In this document: piece after piece, positions 37,876-46,167 of the stretch
Position numbering within the stretch: the stretch's first letter is position 1
Layout of the letters: every line of letters begins with the position of its first letter
NCBI RefSeq assembly: GCF_014879975.1
Contig: NZ_CP062500.1
Location: 1,674,001-1,738,000 of the forward strand
DNA from: Vibrio bathopelagicus
Lineage (GTDB): Bacteria > Pseudomonadota > Gammaproteobacteria > Enterobacterales > Vibrionaceae
Length of the DNA stretch: 64,000 bases
Direction of reading: 5' to 3'
The notes under the pieces: model-generated
Seen by the model: only the letters and a program-made list of their open reading frames with translations
Database searches by the model: none
What the model was told of the DNA's origin: nothing
Made by a program: the position numbers and the translations under genes

Positions 37876-39528
37876 CTAGACAAACCAGTTTTTAATGCGT
37901 CCAACAATTCCAATTGGGTGTTCATGTCTTTCAAAGTTTTCAATACGTTCCGCGATTTTACTCAGAACGCTTTCTTGTTCTTCGTCCCTAAATGGTGCGT
38001 TCATAATAAGAGGAATCGCTTCATCTACATTAGAGACAGACCAAATATGGAATTCATTGTTTTTGATGCTTTCAATTAGGTCTGGCTTCAGAGCAAGATG
38101 TCTTAAGTTAGATCTTGGAAGGATCACACCTTGTTCGCCAGTTAGCCCGTTGTGTTTACACACATGATAGAAGCCTTCGATTTTCTCGTTTAGCCCACCA
38201 ACGGCTTGTACACGACCGAATTGGTCGACAGCACCGGTTACCGCTATTTGTTGATTGATAGGGTATTCCGACAAAGCACTTACCAAAGAGCATAACTCAG
38301 CTAGAGAAGCACTATCACCGTCGACTTCGCAATACGACTGTTCAAATACCACAGAAGCTGCATATGGCAAGGCATCTTCTAAGTTTAGCGAGCTACTTAA
38401 AAATGCTTGCATGATCATCATGCCTTTCGCATGAAGATTACCACCAAGTTCGGCTTTTCGCTCAACATCTGCAATATCACCATCACCAAAGTGAATAACA
38501 CATGAAATTCGCGCAGGTTCACCATACGATATCGGGTGCCCCGGTACATCGATAACAGTCAGACCATTAACTTGGCCCACTTGTTCACCCTCAGTTTCGA
38601 TAATGACTTGGCCATCTCGAATATCATCAAGGGCGCGCTCTGGCAGGTACGACTCTCGGTTGTACTTGTGCTGTTGAGCTTGTTGGATATGCTGAATGTC
38701 AATGTCACCATTGTCCGCTTCAACTAAAGCTTCGCTCAATAGCGCATTGTGCCAAATAGGGCATAAAGGGGTATAGCTCTGATCTTCCGTTTCTCTTGCG
38801 CCTGCCGTTAGAATACCAACCAAAGCTTCTTGAGTTATTGTTGGAAGGTTATAACGACGCTGTAACCACTTAAGATAGCCAAGGTATTGCGTTAGGCTGC
38901 CATTAGAGAGCTTAATATCTTGTTCTATTTCACTGAATAGGCAAAACCCTGTTTGGATATCGCTATCTAGATAATCAAGATCCCCAAGTTGAGCGCGGTC
39001 TCCGACAACAATCAGCTTAATGTTGTATGTCAGCGCTGCGATAGGTGTTTGGTTTAGATGCTCTGGAAAACTGCTAATTGGCTCAACAGCTTCACCGAGA
39101 AGCGCTGATTTCAATAATAGCCAGCTTCCTGGATTTGCAAGGATCAGATTGGCTGAAACAACCAAGTAACCATTGTTTGCTCTAGAAAGTAGGCCCGGCT
39201 TTGTTGCAACTACTTCACCATCTTTAGACTGAACTTGGTCAAATAAAGCGGCTGCATTTAAAGATTCGGTTTTTATAACGGGCTGAGCGTCGTTGTTTAA
39301 CTGTGTCGTCAAAGATTCAACGATAAGTTGACGATAGATCGAATTGTCAGGCGCATTAACAAGTAGAACTCGTGAAAGATTGGATAGGCGTACAAAACGG
39401 GTTAGCGCATCTCTAAATCTATGTTGAATATCTGAGAATGTGAAAGGAGAGATGTCAGGAAATTGCTCTAGTTGAGCGCTATATTCATCGTACTGAGGCG
39501 TTACATGTCGCCAATCTACTTGAGTCAT
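37876..39528 (-). CDS. Lon-protease-like protein LonH (YcbZ family)
   Basis: The 550-residue protein has an ATPase-like N-terminal region that lacks a recognisable Walker A. A C-terminal Lon-type proteolytic domain carries the Ser-Lys dyad: Ser in EVDGDSASLAEL and Lys in GGLNEKIEGFY (about residues 400 and 460). The family (E. coli YcbZ) lies beside fabA, as here. Without a functional P-loop, ATP-driven unfolding is doubtful, so the role is unknown. It lies upstream of fabA on the same strand, with only 70 bases between, holding the fabA operator. Confidence 0.85.
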   Translation of the reverse strand: MTQVDWRHVTPQYDEYSAQLEQFPDISPFTFSDIQHRFRDALTRFVRLSNLSRVLLVNAPDNSIYRQLIVESLTTQLNNDAQPVIKTESLNAAALFDQVQSKDGEVVATKPGLLSRANNGYLVVSANLILANPGSWLLLKSALLGEAVEPISSFPEHLNQTPIAALTYNIKLIVVGDRAQLGDLDYLDSDIQTGFCLFSEIEQDIKLSNGSLTQYLGYLKWLQRRYNLPTITQEALVGILTAGARETEDQSYTPLCPIWHNALLSEALVEADNGDIDIQHIQQAQQHKYNRESYLPERALDDIRDGQVIIETEGEQVGQVNGLTVIDVPGHPISYGEPARISCVIHFGDGDIADVERKAELGGNLHAKGMMIMQAFLSSSLNLEDALPYAASVVFEQSYCEVDGDSASLAELCSLVSALSEYPINQQIAVTGAVDQFGRVQAVGGLNEKIEGFYHVCKHNGLTGEQGVILPRSNLRHLALKPDLIESIKNNEFHIWSVSNVDEAIPLIMNAPFRDEEQESVLSKIAERIENFERHEHPIGIVGRIKNWFV

Positions 39529-39680
39529 TTAAATGTCTGATTATGATAATAAGGTAGGGAGTATATAGAAAAAGCGGGGAGTCATATAGGTCTATGTTGT
39601 AGTTACTAAACACTAAGCTAATATAAGTATGATCTTGGTCTATTCTTTCAAGACAATAATTGTTAAGTGATCCAATATGG

Positions 39681-39693
39681 GTTACACTGTCAC
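39681..39693 (+). promoter_or_regulatory. matS-like site upstream of matP
   Basis: GTTACACTGTCAC matches the MatP-binding consensus GTGACRNYGTCAC with one mismatch (position 3). It lies 24 bases before the matP start codon, where a promoter is expected. Confidence 0.55.
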
Positions 39694-39716
39694 TAGGTTA
39701 ACTCTCGAGATTAGAC

Positions 39717-40172
39717 ATGAAATATCAGCAGCTTGAAAATTTAGAATGTGGTTGGAAATGGAACTACTTGGTAAAAAAATGGAAAGAAGGTGATTCGATC
39801 ACCTGCCATATTGATTCAAGTGAAGCTGATGTTGCCGTGCAAGCTTTGTTGAAGCTAGAACACCAACCTACAGGGGTTCTTGAGTGGATCTCAAATAACA
39901 TGTCGCCAGAGCTTGATAACAAGCTTAAACAAGCGATCAGAGCTAAACGTAAACGTCACTTCAACGCCGAACAAGTTCATACTAAAAAGAAGTCTATCGA
40001 TCTTGATTATCGCGTTTGGGAGAAGCTATCTCAACGAGCAAACGAACTCGGTTGTACGTTATCTGACGCGATAGAGTATTTGGTTAGTGAAGCATCTCGA
40101 AGTGAGCAGGCCAGCAAAACAGTAACCAGTCTCAAAGAAGATTTGAGTAAACTTCTTTCTGACGACAAATAA
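39717..40172 (+). CDS. matP: Macrodomain Ter protein MatP
   Basis: The 151-residue protein matches MatP: an N-terminal four-helix part (MKYQQLENLECGWKWNYLVK, RAKRKRHFNAEQVHTKKKSI in pieces), a ribbon-helix-helix (KKSIDLDYRVWEKLSQRANELGC) and a C-terminal coiled coil. MatP binds matS sites, condenses the terminus macrodomain and bridges to the divisome through ZapB. It is divergent from lonH, as in other gamma-proteobacteria. Confidence 0.95.
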   Translation: MKYQQLENLECGWKWNYLVKKWKEGDSITCHIDSSEADVAVQALLKLEHQPTGVLEWISNNMSPELDNKLKQAIRAKRKRHFNAEQVHTKKKSIDLDYRVWEKLSQRANELGCTLSDAIEYLVSEASRSEQASKTVTSLKEDLSKLLSDDK

Positions 40173-40192
40173 CCAGCAATAGTGGTGACATT

Positions 40193-40501
40193 ATGATGTA
40201 TGTAATCTTAATCGGAGCCGTATTGGTTTTTTGGCTCGTCGCAATTGATAGACCCGTATTGAAGATAAAGTTCAATCAAGGTGCGATTGAACAAGTAAAA
40301 GGGCATTTACCTCCTAGTTTCAAGCACAATCTTCAAGAAATCGGTCACAACAATGCATTTCAAGGAGAGCTTAAGGTTTACGCAAAGCGTTCTGGTTATA
40401 ACTTGAAGTTCACCAAAGACATTCCCAAGAATGTTCAACAACGTATTCGAAATGTATTTCCTCACAATGGCTTCAAATCTAAAGGCTCCAAGAAGGCATA
40501 A
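40193..40501 (+). CDS. DUF3634 family membrane-anchored small protein
   Basis: The 102-residue protein has one N-terminal transmembrane helix (YVILIGAVLVFWLVAI) and a soluble basic tail ending HNGFKSKGSKK, as in the DUF3634 family of Vibrio. The function is unknown. It is 20 bases after matP on the same strand and is likely co-transcribed. ATG codons at 40193 and 40196 are both possible starts. Confidence 0.75.
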   Translation: MMYVILIGAVLVFWLVAIDRPVLKIKFNQGAIEQVKGHLPPSFKHNLQEIGHNNAFQGELKVYAKRSGYNLKFTKDIPKNVQQRIRNVFPHNGFKSKGSKKA

Positions 40502-40605
40502 CTTTTGAAACCATGGTTTGCTTACCAATTTCTAGTACTAATTTAACCTCATACTTCTCCTAATAACTAGCATACTGTTTTCAACATCACATAGTTGAAA
40601 ACAGT

Positions 40606-40917
40606 ATGAAATATCTCGTATTTTTGTTGTGCTTTACGTCTCCAAGCATACTCGCCGATGATGCATTAATTAATCCGGTAGCGAAGAAAATTAAATCTTC
40701 AATCCTCAAAGGGATGAAGAAGAGCTCGATCGAACTCGAAGGGTACTGTGACCTAATGATCGAAATGCGGCATTCAAAAGGCTATGCTCGAATTAAAAAG
40801 GTTAGGACTTCCGGTGATAGTCGTGTGTGCAAACAAGCTCGAAAACACTTGCCTGATAATCGAAAGTTTAAATACAGCTTCCCTGAAAAGTACATTCGTT
40901 TACACATCGAAGGTTAG
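40606..40917 (+). CDS. Small periplasmic protein resembling the TolA/TonB C-terminal domain
   Basis: The 103-residue protein has a signal peptide (KYLVFLLCFTSPSILA). Its mature part is a single small domain with the pattern CDLMIEMRHSKGYARIKKV, then TSGDSRVCKQARKHL, then a final strand. This recalls TolA domain III, in which two cysteines, a GD turn and a helix are followed by a last strand. There is no TolA membrane anchor or long helix. I infer a free-standing periplasmic TolA-C-like protein of unknown role. It lies close to filamentous prophages that normally use TolA for entry. Confidence 0.5.
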   Translation: MKYLVFLLCFTSPSILADDALINPVAKKIKSSILKGMKKSSIELEGYCDLMIEMRHSKGYARIKKVRTSGDSRVCKQARKHLPDNRKFKYSFPEKYIRLHIEG

Positions 40918-40950
40918 TCAACGACCTTGATCTTTCAAAAGGCACATTTA

Positions 40951-40967
40951 ATGCACTATAACTAAAT
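40951..40967. repeat. 17-base direct repeat, copy 2
   Basis: Second copy of ATGCACTATAACTAAAT (first at 37215), in the AT-rich stretch before the HDOD gene. Confidence 0.5.
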
Positions 40968-41048
40968 AATTATAGATATCTTATAATTCTAGGTTCTTCG
41001 TATATCTTAAATATCTATTAATATTGACTTAATTATATGTAGCTAGGA

Positions 41049-41054
41049 TATAAT
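41049..41054 (+). promoter_or_regulatory. Probable -10 box of the HDOD-like gene
   Basis: TATAAT with an upstream extended AT-rich region, 38 bases before the first TTG start codon of the gene at 41093. Confidence 0.4.
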
Positions 41055-41092
41055 ACGATGAATAGCTAGGATTAGGTCAAGGAAAGTTACGG

Positions 41093-42313
41093 TTGTTGTT
41101 AGCAAACAAAAATTACACTCCTGAAGTTATTGAAATATCGAGAAAAGTTTCAATTAACGTAGAAAAACATTTCAATAAGTGGTTAATCTCTCCAAAGTTT
41201 AAACTCAAACAAACGACAGTAGACACACTGTTAAGTTTGGAAAATCGCTATTGTGATAGCGTTATTTTCGATGAGAATGATCGAATATCTCACAATCAGC
41301 GAATTCTGTTGCGATGTGAACAAGACAGAGTCAGTGCTCGTCGTGAGAAAGTTGCTGCAAAGCAAAAGACGTTACGTTACGTCATAGATGATGTGTGTAA
41401 TACAGCTTCCGAGTTGATGATCGAGAAGCTTGAACAAACACTGATGAGCTCTCTTTTTGCTGAACTTCCGGATTTTAACCATTTCGCTAGTATCGCTTAT
41501 TCATCATCTTTGAACTTCTCCAAGTTGCATCAAATTTCAGCTGAAAGTAGGCCGCTTAGTTCAAGTCTTATTGAGTTTGTGTCGAATCCGGAATTTACAG
41601 ACAAATACGGTAAAAAATCGAAAGTTGTGCTGGATCCAAAAGTAGCAGCGAGACAAATTGGCATAGAAAATTGCAAATTACTTTTTCCACTGCTCATGAG
41701 CCAGCAACTCATTAAATGGTCTGATGATAACATCAAGCCAATTGTTCCTAAGGTATGGCAACACCTGGTTGTTACAGCAAACTCTACCCGAATACGGTTA
41801 AAAGAGACGTCAGTAAAAGAGCCAGACGCTGGTATTCTTCTTGGAGTATTAAGAACGCTGCCGTTATTCGTCATTTGTAATCATTTTTCAGCGACGTTTG
41901 AAGATGCACTCGTTAAAACCATGCTTGGTTATCGGGATGCAAGTGACAAGCACGACGAATACTATGCGTGTACAGAGGTTATCCCGAACACACAGTTTCT
42001 CGAATCTATGATAGAGATCTTAGATACTAAGCTACTGAAAAAATTAGTCGATTACATAGATTGGAGCACAAACAACCAGTTTATTAAACGTGCACTCCTC
42101 GAAGAAGCTCACGATATCCCAGTTCTTGAACGAAGTGTGTATGGTGCTGCGCTTTCTCAGGGCAGAAAGTTCTCTATTTTTGAAGCCCTAGAGAATAGCG
42201 AGTTGTTTAATATTAAACATCGACCTTATTGGTTTTCAACGGTTCAGATGTCCGTAGCGACTATGGAGCAAATGCAGGCCAGAATACCTGGCAAGTTGAC
42301 CAAAAACATGTAA
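41093..42313 (+). CDS. Degenerate HDOD-domain protein
   Basis: The 406-residue protein resembles Vibrio HDOD-type regulators in the middle (ENCKLLFPLLMSQQLIKW, WQHLVVTANSTRIRL, DAGILLGVLRTLPLFVICNH, about residues 195-265). It lacks the His-Asp metal ligands of true HD phosphohydrolases. HDOD proteins are signalling scaffolds, often next to cyclic-di-GMP enzymes; none is visible here. No ATG fits; the start appears to be one of two tandem TTG codons at 41093 after an AAGGAAAG ribosome site. It ends at a strong hairpin. Confidence 0.6.
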   Translation: MLLANKNYTPEVIEISRKVSINVEKHFNKWLISPKFKLKQTTVDTLLSLENRYCDSVIFDENDRISHNQRILLRCEQDRVSARREKVAAKQKTLRYVIDDVCNTASELMIEKLEQTLMSSLFAELPDFNHFASIAYSSSLNFSKLHQISAESRPLSSSLIEFVSNPEFTDKYGKKSKVVLDPKVAARQIGIENCKLLFPLLMSQQLIKWSDDNIKPIVPKVWQHLVVTANSTRIRLKETSVKEPDAGILLGVLRTLPLFVICNHFSATFEDALVKTMLGYRDASDKHDEYYACTEVIPNTQFLESMIEILDTKLLKKLVDYIDWSTNNQFIKRALLEEAHDIPVLERSVYGAALSQGRKFSIFEALENSELFNIKHRPYWFSTVQMSVATMEQMQARIPGKLTKNM

Positions 42314-42346
42314 AAAGGAGCCACAATCTAATGTGGCCCCTTTTTA
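42311..42346 (+). terminator. Rho-independent terminator after the HDOD-like gene
   Basis: Stem AAAAAGG-GCCACA / TGTGGC-CCTTTTT, A-run on the left and T-run on the right. Confidence 0.85.
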
Positions 42347-42359
42347 GTGACAATGTAAC
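42347..42359 (+). promoter_or_regulatory. matS-like site
   Basis: GTGACAATGTAAC matches GTGACRNYGTCAC with one mismatch (position 11). It is intergenic, directly after the HDOD terminator. Confidence 0.5.
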
Positions 42360-42408
42360 TTATAGTGAGATTTTGGTTTGTTGAACGTATATCCGCTATC
42401 TATCTGAT

Positions 42409-43020
42409 TTAATTTACAACCTCAAAAGTGCAGGAATTCTGTCTCGCAATTGCGTGTTTGACCGGTATTCCAAGGCTCTGACATATCATAAGGACCTTTA
42501 GCTTTCGATCTGGAGGAGCGTGCTCTGAAAGGATAACAGCGCTTAAGCACTCTTTATTAAGGTACAGCTTATTCCCAATGAGATCCTCATCATGTAAAAC
42601 CCACCGATATTCTTCTTCATAGCGCCAATTCGAATGCTTAATTTTGAATAGTGCAGCGCCCAAATCCGATCCTTGTAAGTCGGGGGTAGACGGCAAACTA
42701 AATCGAGTCGGGTCATCTTCATATTGCACTTTAAAACAGTTGAGGTTTGTGTCTCCATCATAATGATTGAGGTCGTATTCAATACACATGCCTTTGAAGC
42801 TATCGCCATACTGAGACCAAAGTATAGGGTGATCACTCGATTGGGAGAAGCACATCACCTTGAACTCATCCTGAAAGGTTGGGTCAAATATGTGGTTCAA
42901 TTCAAAAGGGTTGTTAAAGGTTTTAGCGTAATCAAACCACAACGAACACTCAGATATAGACTGTATGTTTCTATCATGAAGCGTTCTGAACTTATAAAGT
43001 TTAGGCAACATATCAAACAC
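42409..43020 (-). CDS. DUF2971 domain protein
   Basis: The 203-residue protein has the DUF2971 pattern: LPKLYKFRTL at the start, a FNNPFELNH motif, VMCFSQSSDHPILWSQYGDSFKGMCIEYD in pieces, and WRYEEEYRWVLHDED. The function of the family is unknown, but members are common in accessory and defence-rich regions. ATG codons at 43020 and 43011 are both possible. Base composition is lower in G+C than the core genes, fitting horizontal acquisition. Confidence 0.75.
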   Translation of the reverse strand: MFDMLPKLYKFRTLHDRNIQSISECSLWFDYAKTFNNPFELNHIFDPTFQDEFKVMCFSQSSDHPILWSQYGDSFKGMCIEYDLNHYDGDTNLNCFKVQYEDDPTRFSLPSTPDLQGSDLGAALFKIKHSNWRYEEEYRWVLHDEDLIGNKLYLNKECLSAVILSEHAPPDRKLKVLMICQSLGIPVKHAIARQNSCTFEVVN

Positions 43021-43426
43021 CTATTTTACAACATTGCCAGATATTAACATTTAACTATACGAATACAGTATGAGTGCATTGCATTTGATTGCTTAGTCAC
43101 TTTATTTGTAAAGATAATTGCTTGATAGATCAAAATTTAAACACGAAATAGCGGCCTGTTTAAGATATTTATCTTGTGTGAATCTAATTCGTAGGGGAAG
43201 TGTTACTATGAAAAAGAGACAACGTAACGTTTTGTTGGGGGTTATCTAGAGTTATGTATGTAAAGGGGAGTAAATATCAATATTCAAGCGAATTAAATAG
43301 ATATAGGGTGACTACCGCATGTTTAGAAGCGGTATCGTGCCATATAAGATAAGCCGTTTGGGGTAAACACTTATTGAGGCGATGTTGGGGCGCGCTAGTG
43401 GATAACAGGAATGGATATCTATGTTA
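43021..43426. other. Intergenic region, no gene supported
   Basis: About 400 AT-rich bases between two leftward genes. A 13-codon frame at 43208 is too short to support. I see no hairpin with a T-run. Confidence 0.4.
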
Positions 43427-44101
43427 TTAGTGCCAGAGCGTTTGTCCTTCAAAGTATGAAGGGTCACGTGGCAAATTACGTAGTGTGAATTCATCTCTCA
43501 GGTAAAACTTAGCGAAGTTATTTCGTTTATTCCCTAATGCTGGTAAGTCTTTTAGCACCTTAACGATCCCTTTAACTTCTTGCGAGTCAAAACTATAGCC
43601 TTGGTCAAGAAGGAGCTCCAATACTGGATAAAGCTTTTTATATACCCGACTTGCTTCGGCTTTTGAATCTCGTCTTCTTTTCGTCTTTACTTGCAATGAT
43701 TTGAGTAGAGAGCTCCTTCCTAAATAGCCAAGTATATTGGATACATTAATTATGACGTACGTAACGTAGATACTTAGAACAAGTTCGATGCAAAAGATAA
43801 CGTAGTACTCAGTAATAAATATTTGGTCACTGTACAGGGTGACCGGGTAAACATTCTCTAAGATCGTCATGCCAACAAAACTAACACCGATCAAGATTCG
43901 ATAATTAGAACTGATAACGTCCATATTCGTGAACCTTAAGAACAAACAAATAATGACAACGTATGTGATAAGCGTAGAAACGAAGGAAATGACTTGCTCA
44001 CTAATACTCGCCACCATTACGTCAACATTAAAGAAAGTTGATCCAATGATTAGTAGTGCGCATAAGATAATTGCTTGCTTTTGGTCATTGTTTGTTTGCA
44101 A
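43427..44101 (-). CDS. Hypothetical inner-membrane protein
   Basis: The 224-residue protein has about four hydrophobic helices in the first 130 residues (AIILCALLIIGSTFF; SFVSTLITYVVIICLFL; YRILIGVSFVGMTILE; YYVIFCIELVLSIYVTYVI). A charged cytosolic tail (KTKRRRDSKAEASRVYKKLY) follows. I recognise no family. It is in the accessory patch and AT-rich. The start at 44101 gives the first hydrophobic segment a short polar leader. Confidence 0.5.
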   Translation of the reverse strand: MQTNNDQKQAIILCALLIIGSTFFNVDVMVASISEQVISFVSTLITYVVIICLFLRFTNMDVISSNYRILIGVSFVGMTILENVYPVTLYSDQIFITEYYVIFCIELVLSIYVTYVIINVSNILGYLGRSSLLKSLQVKTKRRRDSKAEASRVYKKLYPVLELLLDQGYSFDSQEVKGIVKVLKDLPALGNKRNNFAKFYLRDEFTLRNLPRDPSYFEGQTLWH

Positions 44102-44398
44102 AGTATGGGCTCCGATTTAATACAGCGGCGGAGTATAGATGAAACTTGCGACTACTTTTATATCATTGATTTAAAATGGTTATTTTAACTGCCTAATTGG
44201 TGATATTGCTTGGTTTCTGAAGTCGAGAAGCCGTGGTTTTGATATCACTAGGTTTGTTATTTTCTCCAGTTTGCTTTTCGATTGATGAATTATGTCTTTC
44301 CCTTCAAAAATTTTTTTCTTTCCGGCAAGTAGAAATCATTCTCTGTTACGGTAGGTCTACGCACCGTGAAGCGCCAATACCAACTCTACTAGGAGGGC
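44102..44398. other. Intergenic region before a phage remnant
   Basis: About 300 bases with no open frame of note. The boundary of the phage-lysis remnant probably lies near 44,385, just before the truncated peptidase. Confidence 0.4.
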
Positions 44399-44638
44399 TT
44401 GAGCCAACTTGATCGCCACAAACGTCCAAGTCGCCATCAATCCGGCCATGCGATTTATTTCGTGGCTTACGATGAAAATAACAAGGTGACATGGGACTTT
44501 AAATATTATGAAGCGATTAGCAAAGCCTTTAAACAAGCGGCTAGGGAGCTTGAAGTCTCTATCATTTGGGGCGGTGACTGGAAGAGCCTAAGAGACGGCC
44601 CACACGTTGAATTGAATCGGTTGGTGTACCCATACTGA
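44399..44638 (+). pseudogene. C-terminal fragment of a phage M15-type endolysin
   Basis: The 79 readable residues contain RHQSGHAIYFVAYDENNKVT and ELEVSIIWGGDWKSLRDGPH, which are the two zinc-ligand segments (SGHA and DGPHVEL) of M15/VanY-like L-alanyl-D-glutamate peptidases used as endolysins. The N-terminal half with the first zinc ligand and wall-binding part is missing: an in-frame stop lies three codons upstream. This is a broken lysis gene, followed directly by a holin-like gene. Confidence 0.7.
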
Positions 44639-44643
44639 ACCTT

Positions 44644-45015
44644 GTGACCGGTGGCGTTGCGACGTATAAGCAGCTTAATCAAAACAAAGCTGAGGCGTTA
44701 AAGTGTAAAGACGAGCTCGAAAATGAAAAGCATCAGGCTAGAGTACGGCGATTACAAAATGGTGAAGAGCAGGCCAGTAGCCTTGATGACATCAGCATTC
44801 GAGATAGGGGATTTAAAGATGAATTTATCCTGTTAGTCGTCTTCGTACCACTCATCTTATCTTTCATTCCCAATTACGCGCCATATGTCGAACAAGGCTT
44901 CAATGCATTGCAGAACATCCCTAAAGTCGGTGCCGTTGTTGTCGATACGCTAGGCATGCGTGCCATGGTGCGATACCTACTTGAATACTACGCATCACGA
45001 TGGAAAACGAAGTGA
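44644..45015 (+). CDS. Holin-like phage membrane protein
   Basis: The 123-residue protein starts with GTG at 44644, five bases after the endolysin fragment. A charged N-terminal coiled region (about residues 10-55) is followed by RGFKDEFILLVVFVPLILSF, a short loop with PNYAPYVEQGFNALQNIP, and a second hydrophobic stretch. This order resembles the three-helix holins that follow M15 endolysins in tailed phages. Identification is by pattern only. Confidence 0.5.
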   Translation: MTGGVATYKQLNQNKAEALKCKDELENEKHQARVRRLQNGEEQASSLDDISIRDRGFKDEFILLVVFVPLILSFIPNYAPYVEQGFNALQNIPKVGAVVVDTLGMRAMVRYLLEYYASRWKTK

Positions 45016-45170
45016 TGGCATTTCTTGATGCGTTAATCATTGCACTTATTACAGGTGGAGTCTCAAGCTTTGGCACGATTGCGGCTTTGAAAACAGACAT
45101 CAACTGGATAAAACGAGTGCAACAAGACCAAGAGCAACGGATACGAAAATTGGAGGACCCCAATGGCTAA
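45000..45170 (+). CDS. Small phage membrane protein (56 aa)
   Basis: MENEVMAFLDALIIALITGG and the rest form one hydrophobic helix followed by a charged coiled tail (TDINWIKRVQQDQEQRIRKL). It overlaps the end of the holin-like gene by 16 bases and the start of the next gene by 8. This tight packing is typical of phage lysis cassettes. An Rz- or antiholin-like role is possible but unproven. Confidence 0.55.
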   Translation: MENEVMAFLDALIIALITGGVSSFGTIAALKTDINWIKRVQQDQEQRIRKLEDPNG

Positions 45171-45297
45171 GAAAGGTTATAAATGTAAAGGCCGAAAGCA
45201 AAACGGCCAGTTAATGAAAGGCTACACACTAAGAAATGGGCGAGTGGTTAGGGCGAACACGACCCGAAAGCGTTACAAGAAACGCGAACCATACTAA
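45163..45297 (+). CDS. Small basic protein (44 aa), phage cassette
   Basis: MAKKGYKCKGRKQNGQLMKG is followed by YTLRNGRVVRANTTRKRYKK and REPY. It is strongly basic and may bind nucleic acid or membranes. It overlaps the preceding gene by eight bases. A second, truncated copy of its last 25 codons lies at 46090-46167. I do not recognise a named family. Confidence 0.6.
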   Translation: MAKKGYKCKGRKQNGQLMKGYTLRNGRVVRANTTRKRYKKREPY

Positions 45298-45464
45298 CTA
45301 ATCTATAAGAGCTACTTCTAATCGAGGTGATTTTAAGTATTTAATTTTTTGATGTATTTCGAGCGATTAATCCGCTTGGTAAATGCTAAAATTGGGGCAA
45401 TAAGTGCAAGAAGCTGCATAAAATGCAGTAGCTTGCTCCAATCCTATTGAGGTACCAAGAAGTT

Positions 45465-46109
45465 ATGAGCATAGACATGAAGAAAGCACATCCGTTTCGT
45501 GACCTAACATTTTTTGTTTCTACAGTGATGGCTGTACTATTTTCGTTGGGTTATTTGCATGAAGGTATTTATTTGGAGTCGTTTGACTTTAATAGTTCTG
45601 AATTAATACCAGACCCTTCGACTGCAATTATATTTGGTTTTAGATACGCATTTTTGAACGGGTATATATCAATTTTTTCAGTCGCTATTTTATGTTCAAT
45701 GTTCACTTTCTTCTTCGGAGCATTAAAAAATGACATACATGACACTATTGAAAATTACTCGCTTTTGAAAAAATTATCTGTTCGGTTTAATCAATGGAAC
45801 AATAAAGAAATATCATCTTTTGGTTTCTATGTAGGGCTTGTCGTTTTAGCTGGTGTCGTCGTTTTTCACGCGACTACTGATGGAAAAAATCTTGCTGATT
45901 CAGTAAAAGAGCGAGCCGGAACTAAGTGCTTGATCTATATAGATAAAAATAAGAAAGGTATTGAGGGTAATGTCATTCGAATTCGAGACCGCTTTGTGGG
46001 TTTCTGGGACAAGGATAAAAAGATAGCCTTGATGATCCCTGAAAAGAGTGTATTCCTTATCTCTTATGAGAGTTGTCCTAAGAAAGGTAATGAAAGGCCA
46101 CACGCTTAG
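45465..46109 (+). CDS. Membrane protein inserted between two copies of the small basic gene
   Basis: From the ATG at 45465 (ribosome site GAGGTACC) the protein has 214 residues. It has three hydrophobic helices (LTFFVSTVMAVLFSLGYL; YISIFSVAILCSMFTFFFG; FYVGLVVLAGVVVFHAT) and a soluble C-terminal domain (about 150-210) with beta-rich text IRIRDRFVGFWDKDKKIAL. Its last five codons run into the duplicated basic gene, so its C-terminus may have been altered by the insertion. The function is unknown; the setting suggests a phage passenger gene. Confidence 0.55.
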   Translation: MSIDMKKAHPFRDLTFFVSTVMAVLFSLGYLHEGIYLESFDFNSSELIPDPSTAIIFGFRYAFLNGYISIFSVAILCSMFTFFFGALKNDIHDTIENYSLLKKLSVRFNQWNNKEISSFGFYVGLVVLAGVVVFHATTDGKNLADSVKERAGTKCLIYIDKNKKGIEGNVIRIRDRFVGFWDKDKKIALMIPEKSVFLISYESCPKKGNERPHA

Positions 46110-46167
46110 AGATGGGCGAGTGGTTAGGGCGAATACGACACAGAAACGTTACAAGAAGCGCAGGTAA
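46090..46167 (+). pseudogene. Truncated second copy of the small basic phage gene
   Basis: MKGHTLRDGRVVRANTTQKR and YKKRR repeats residues 19-42 of the 44-aa protein at 45163 with a few changes. The N-terminal 18 codons are missing. The two copies form an imperfect direct repeat of about 78 bases flanking the membrane-protein gene. Confidence 0.65.

Noticed and set aside
44330..44398. Possible integron attC site
   Set aside because: No core sites or long imperfect hairpin of the VCR type could be drawn.
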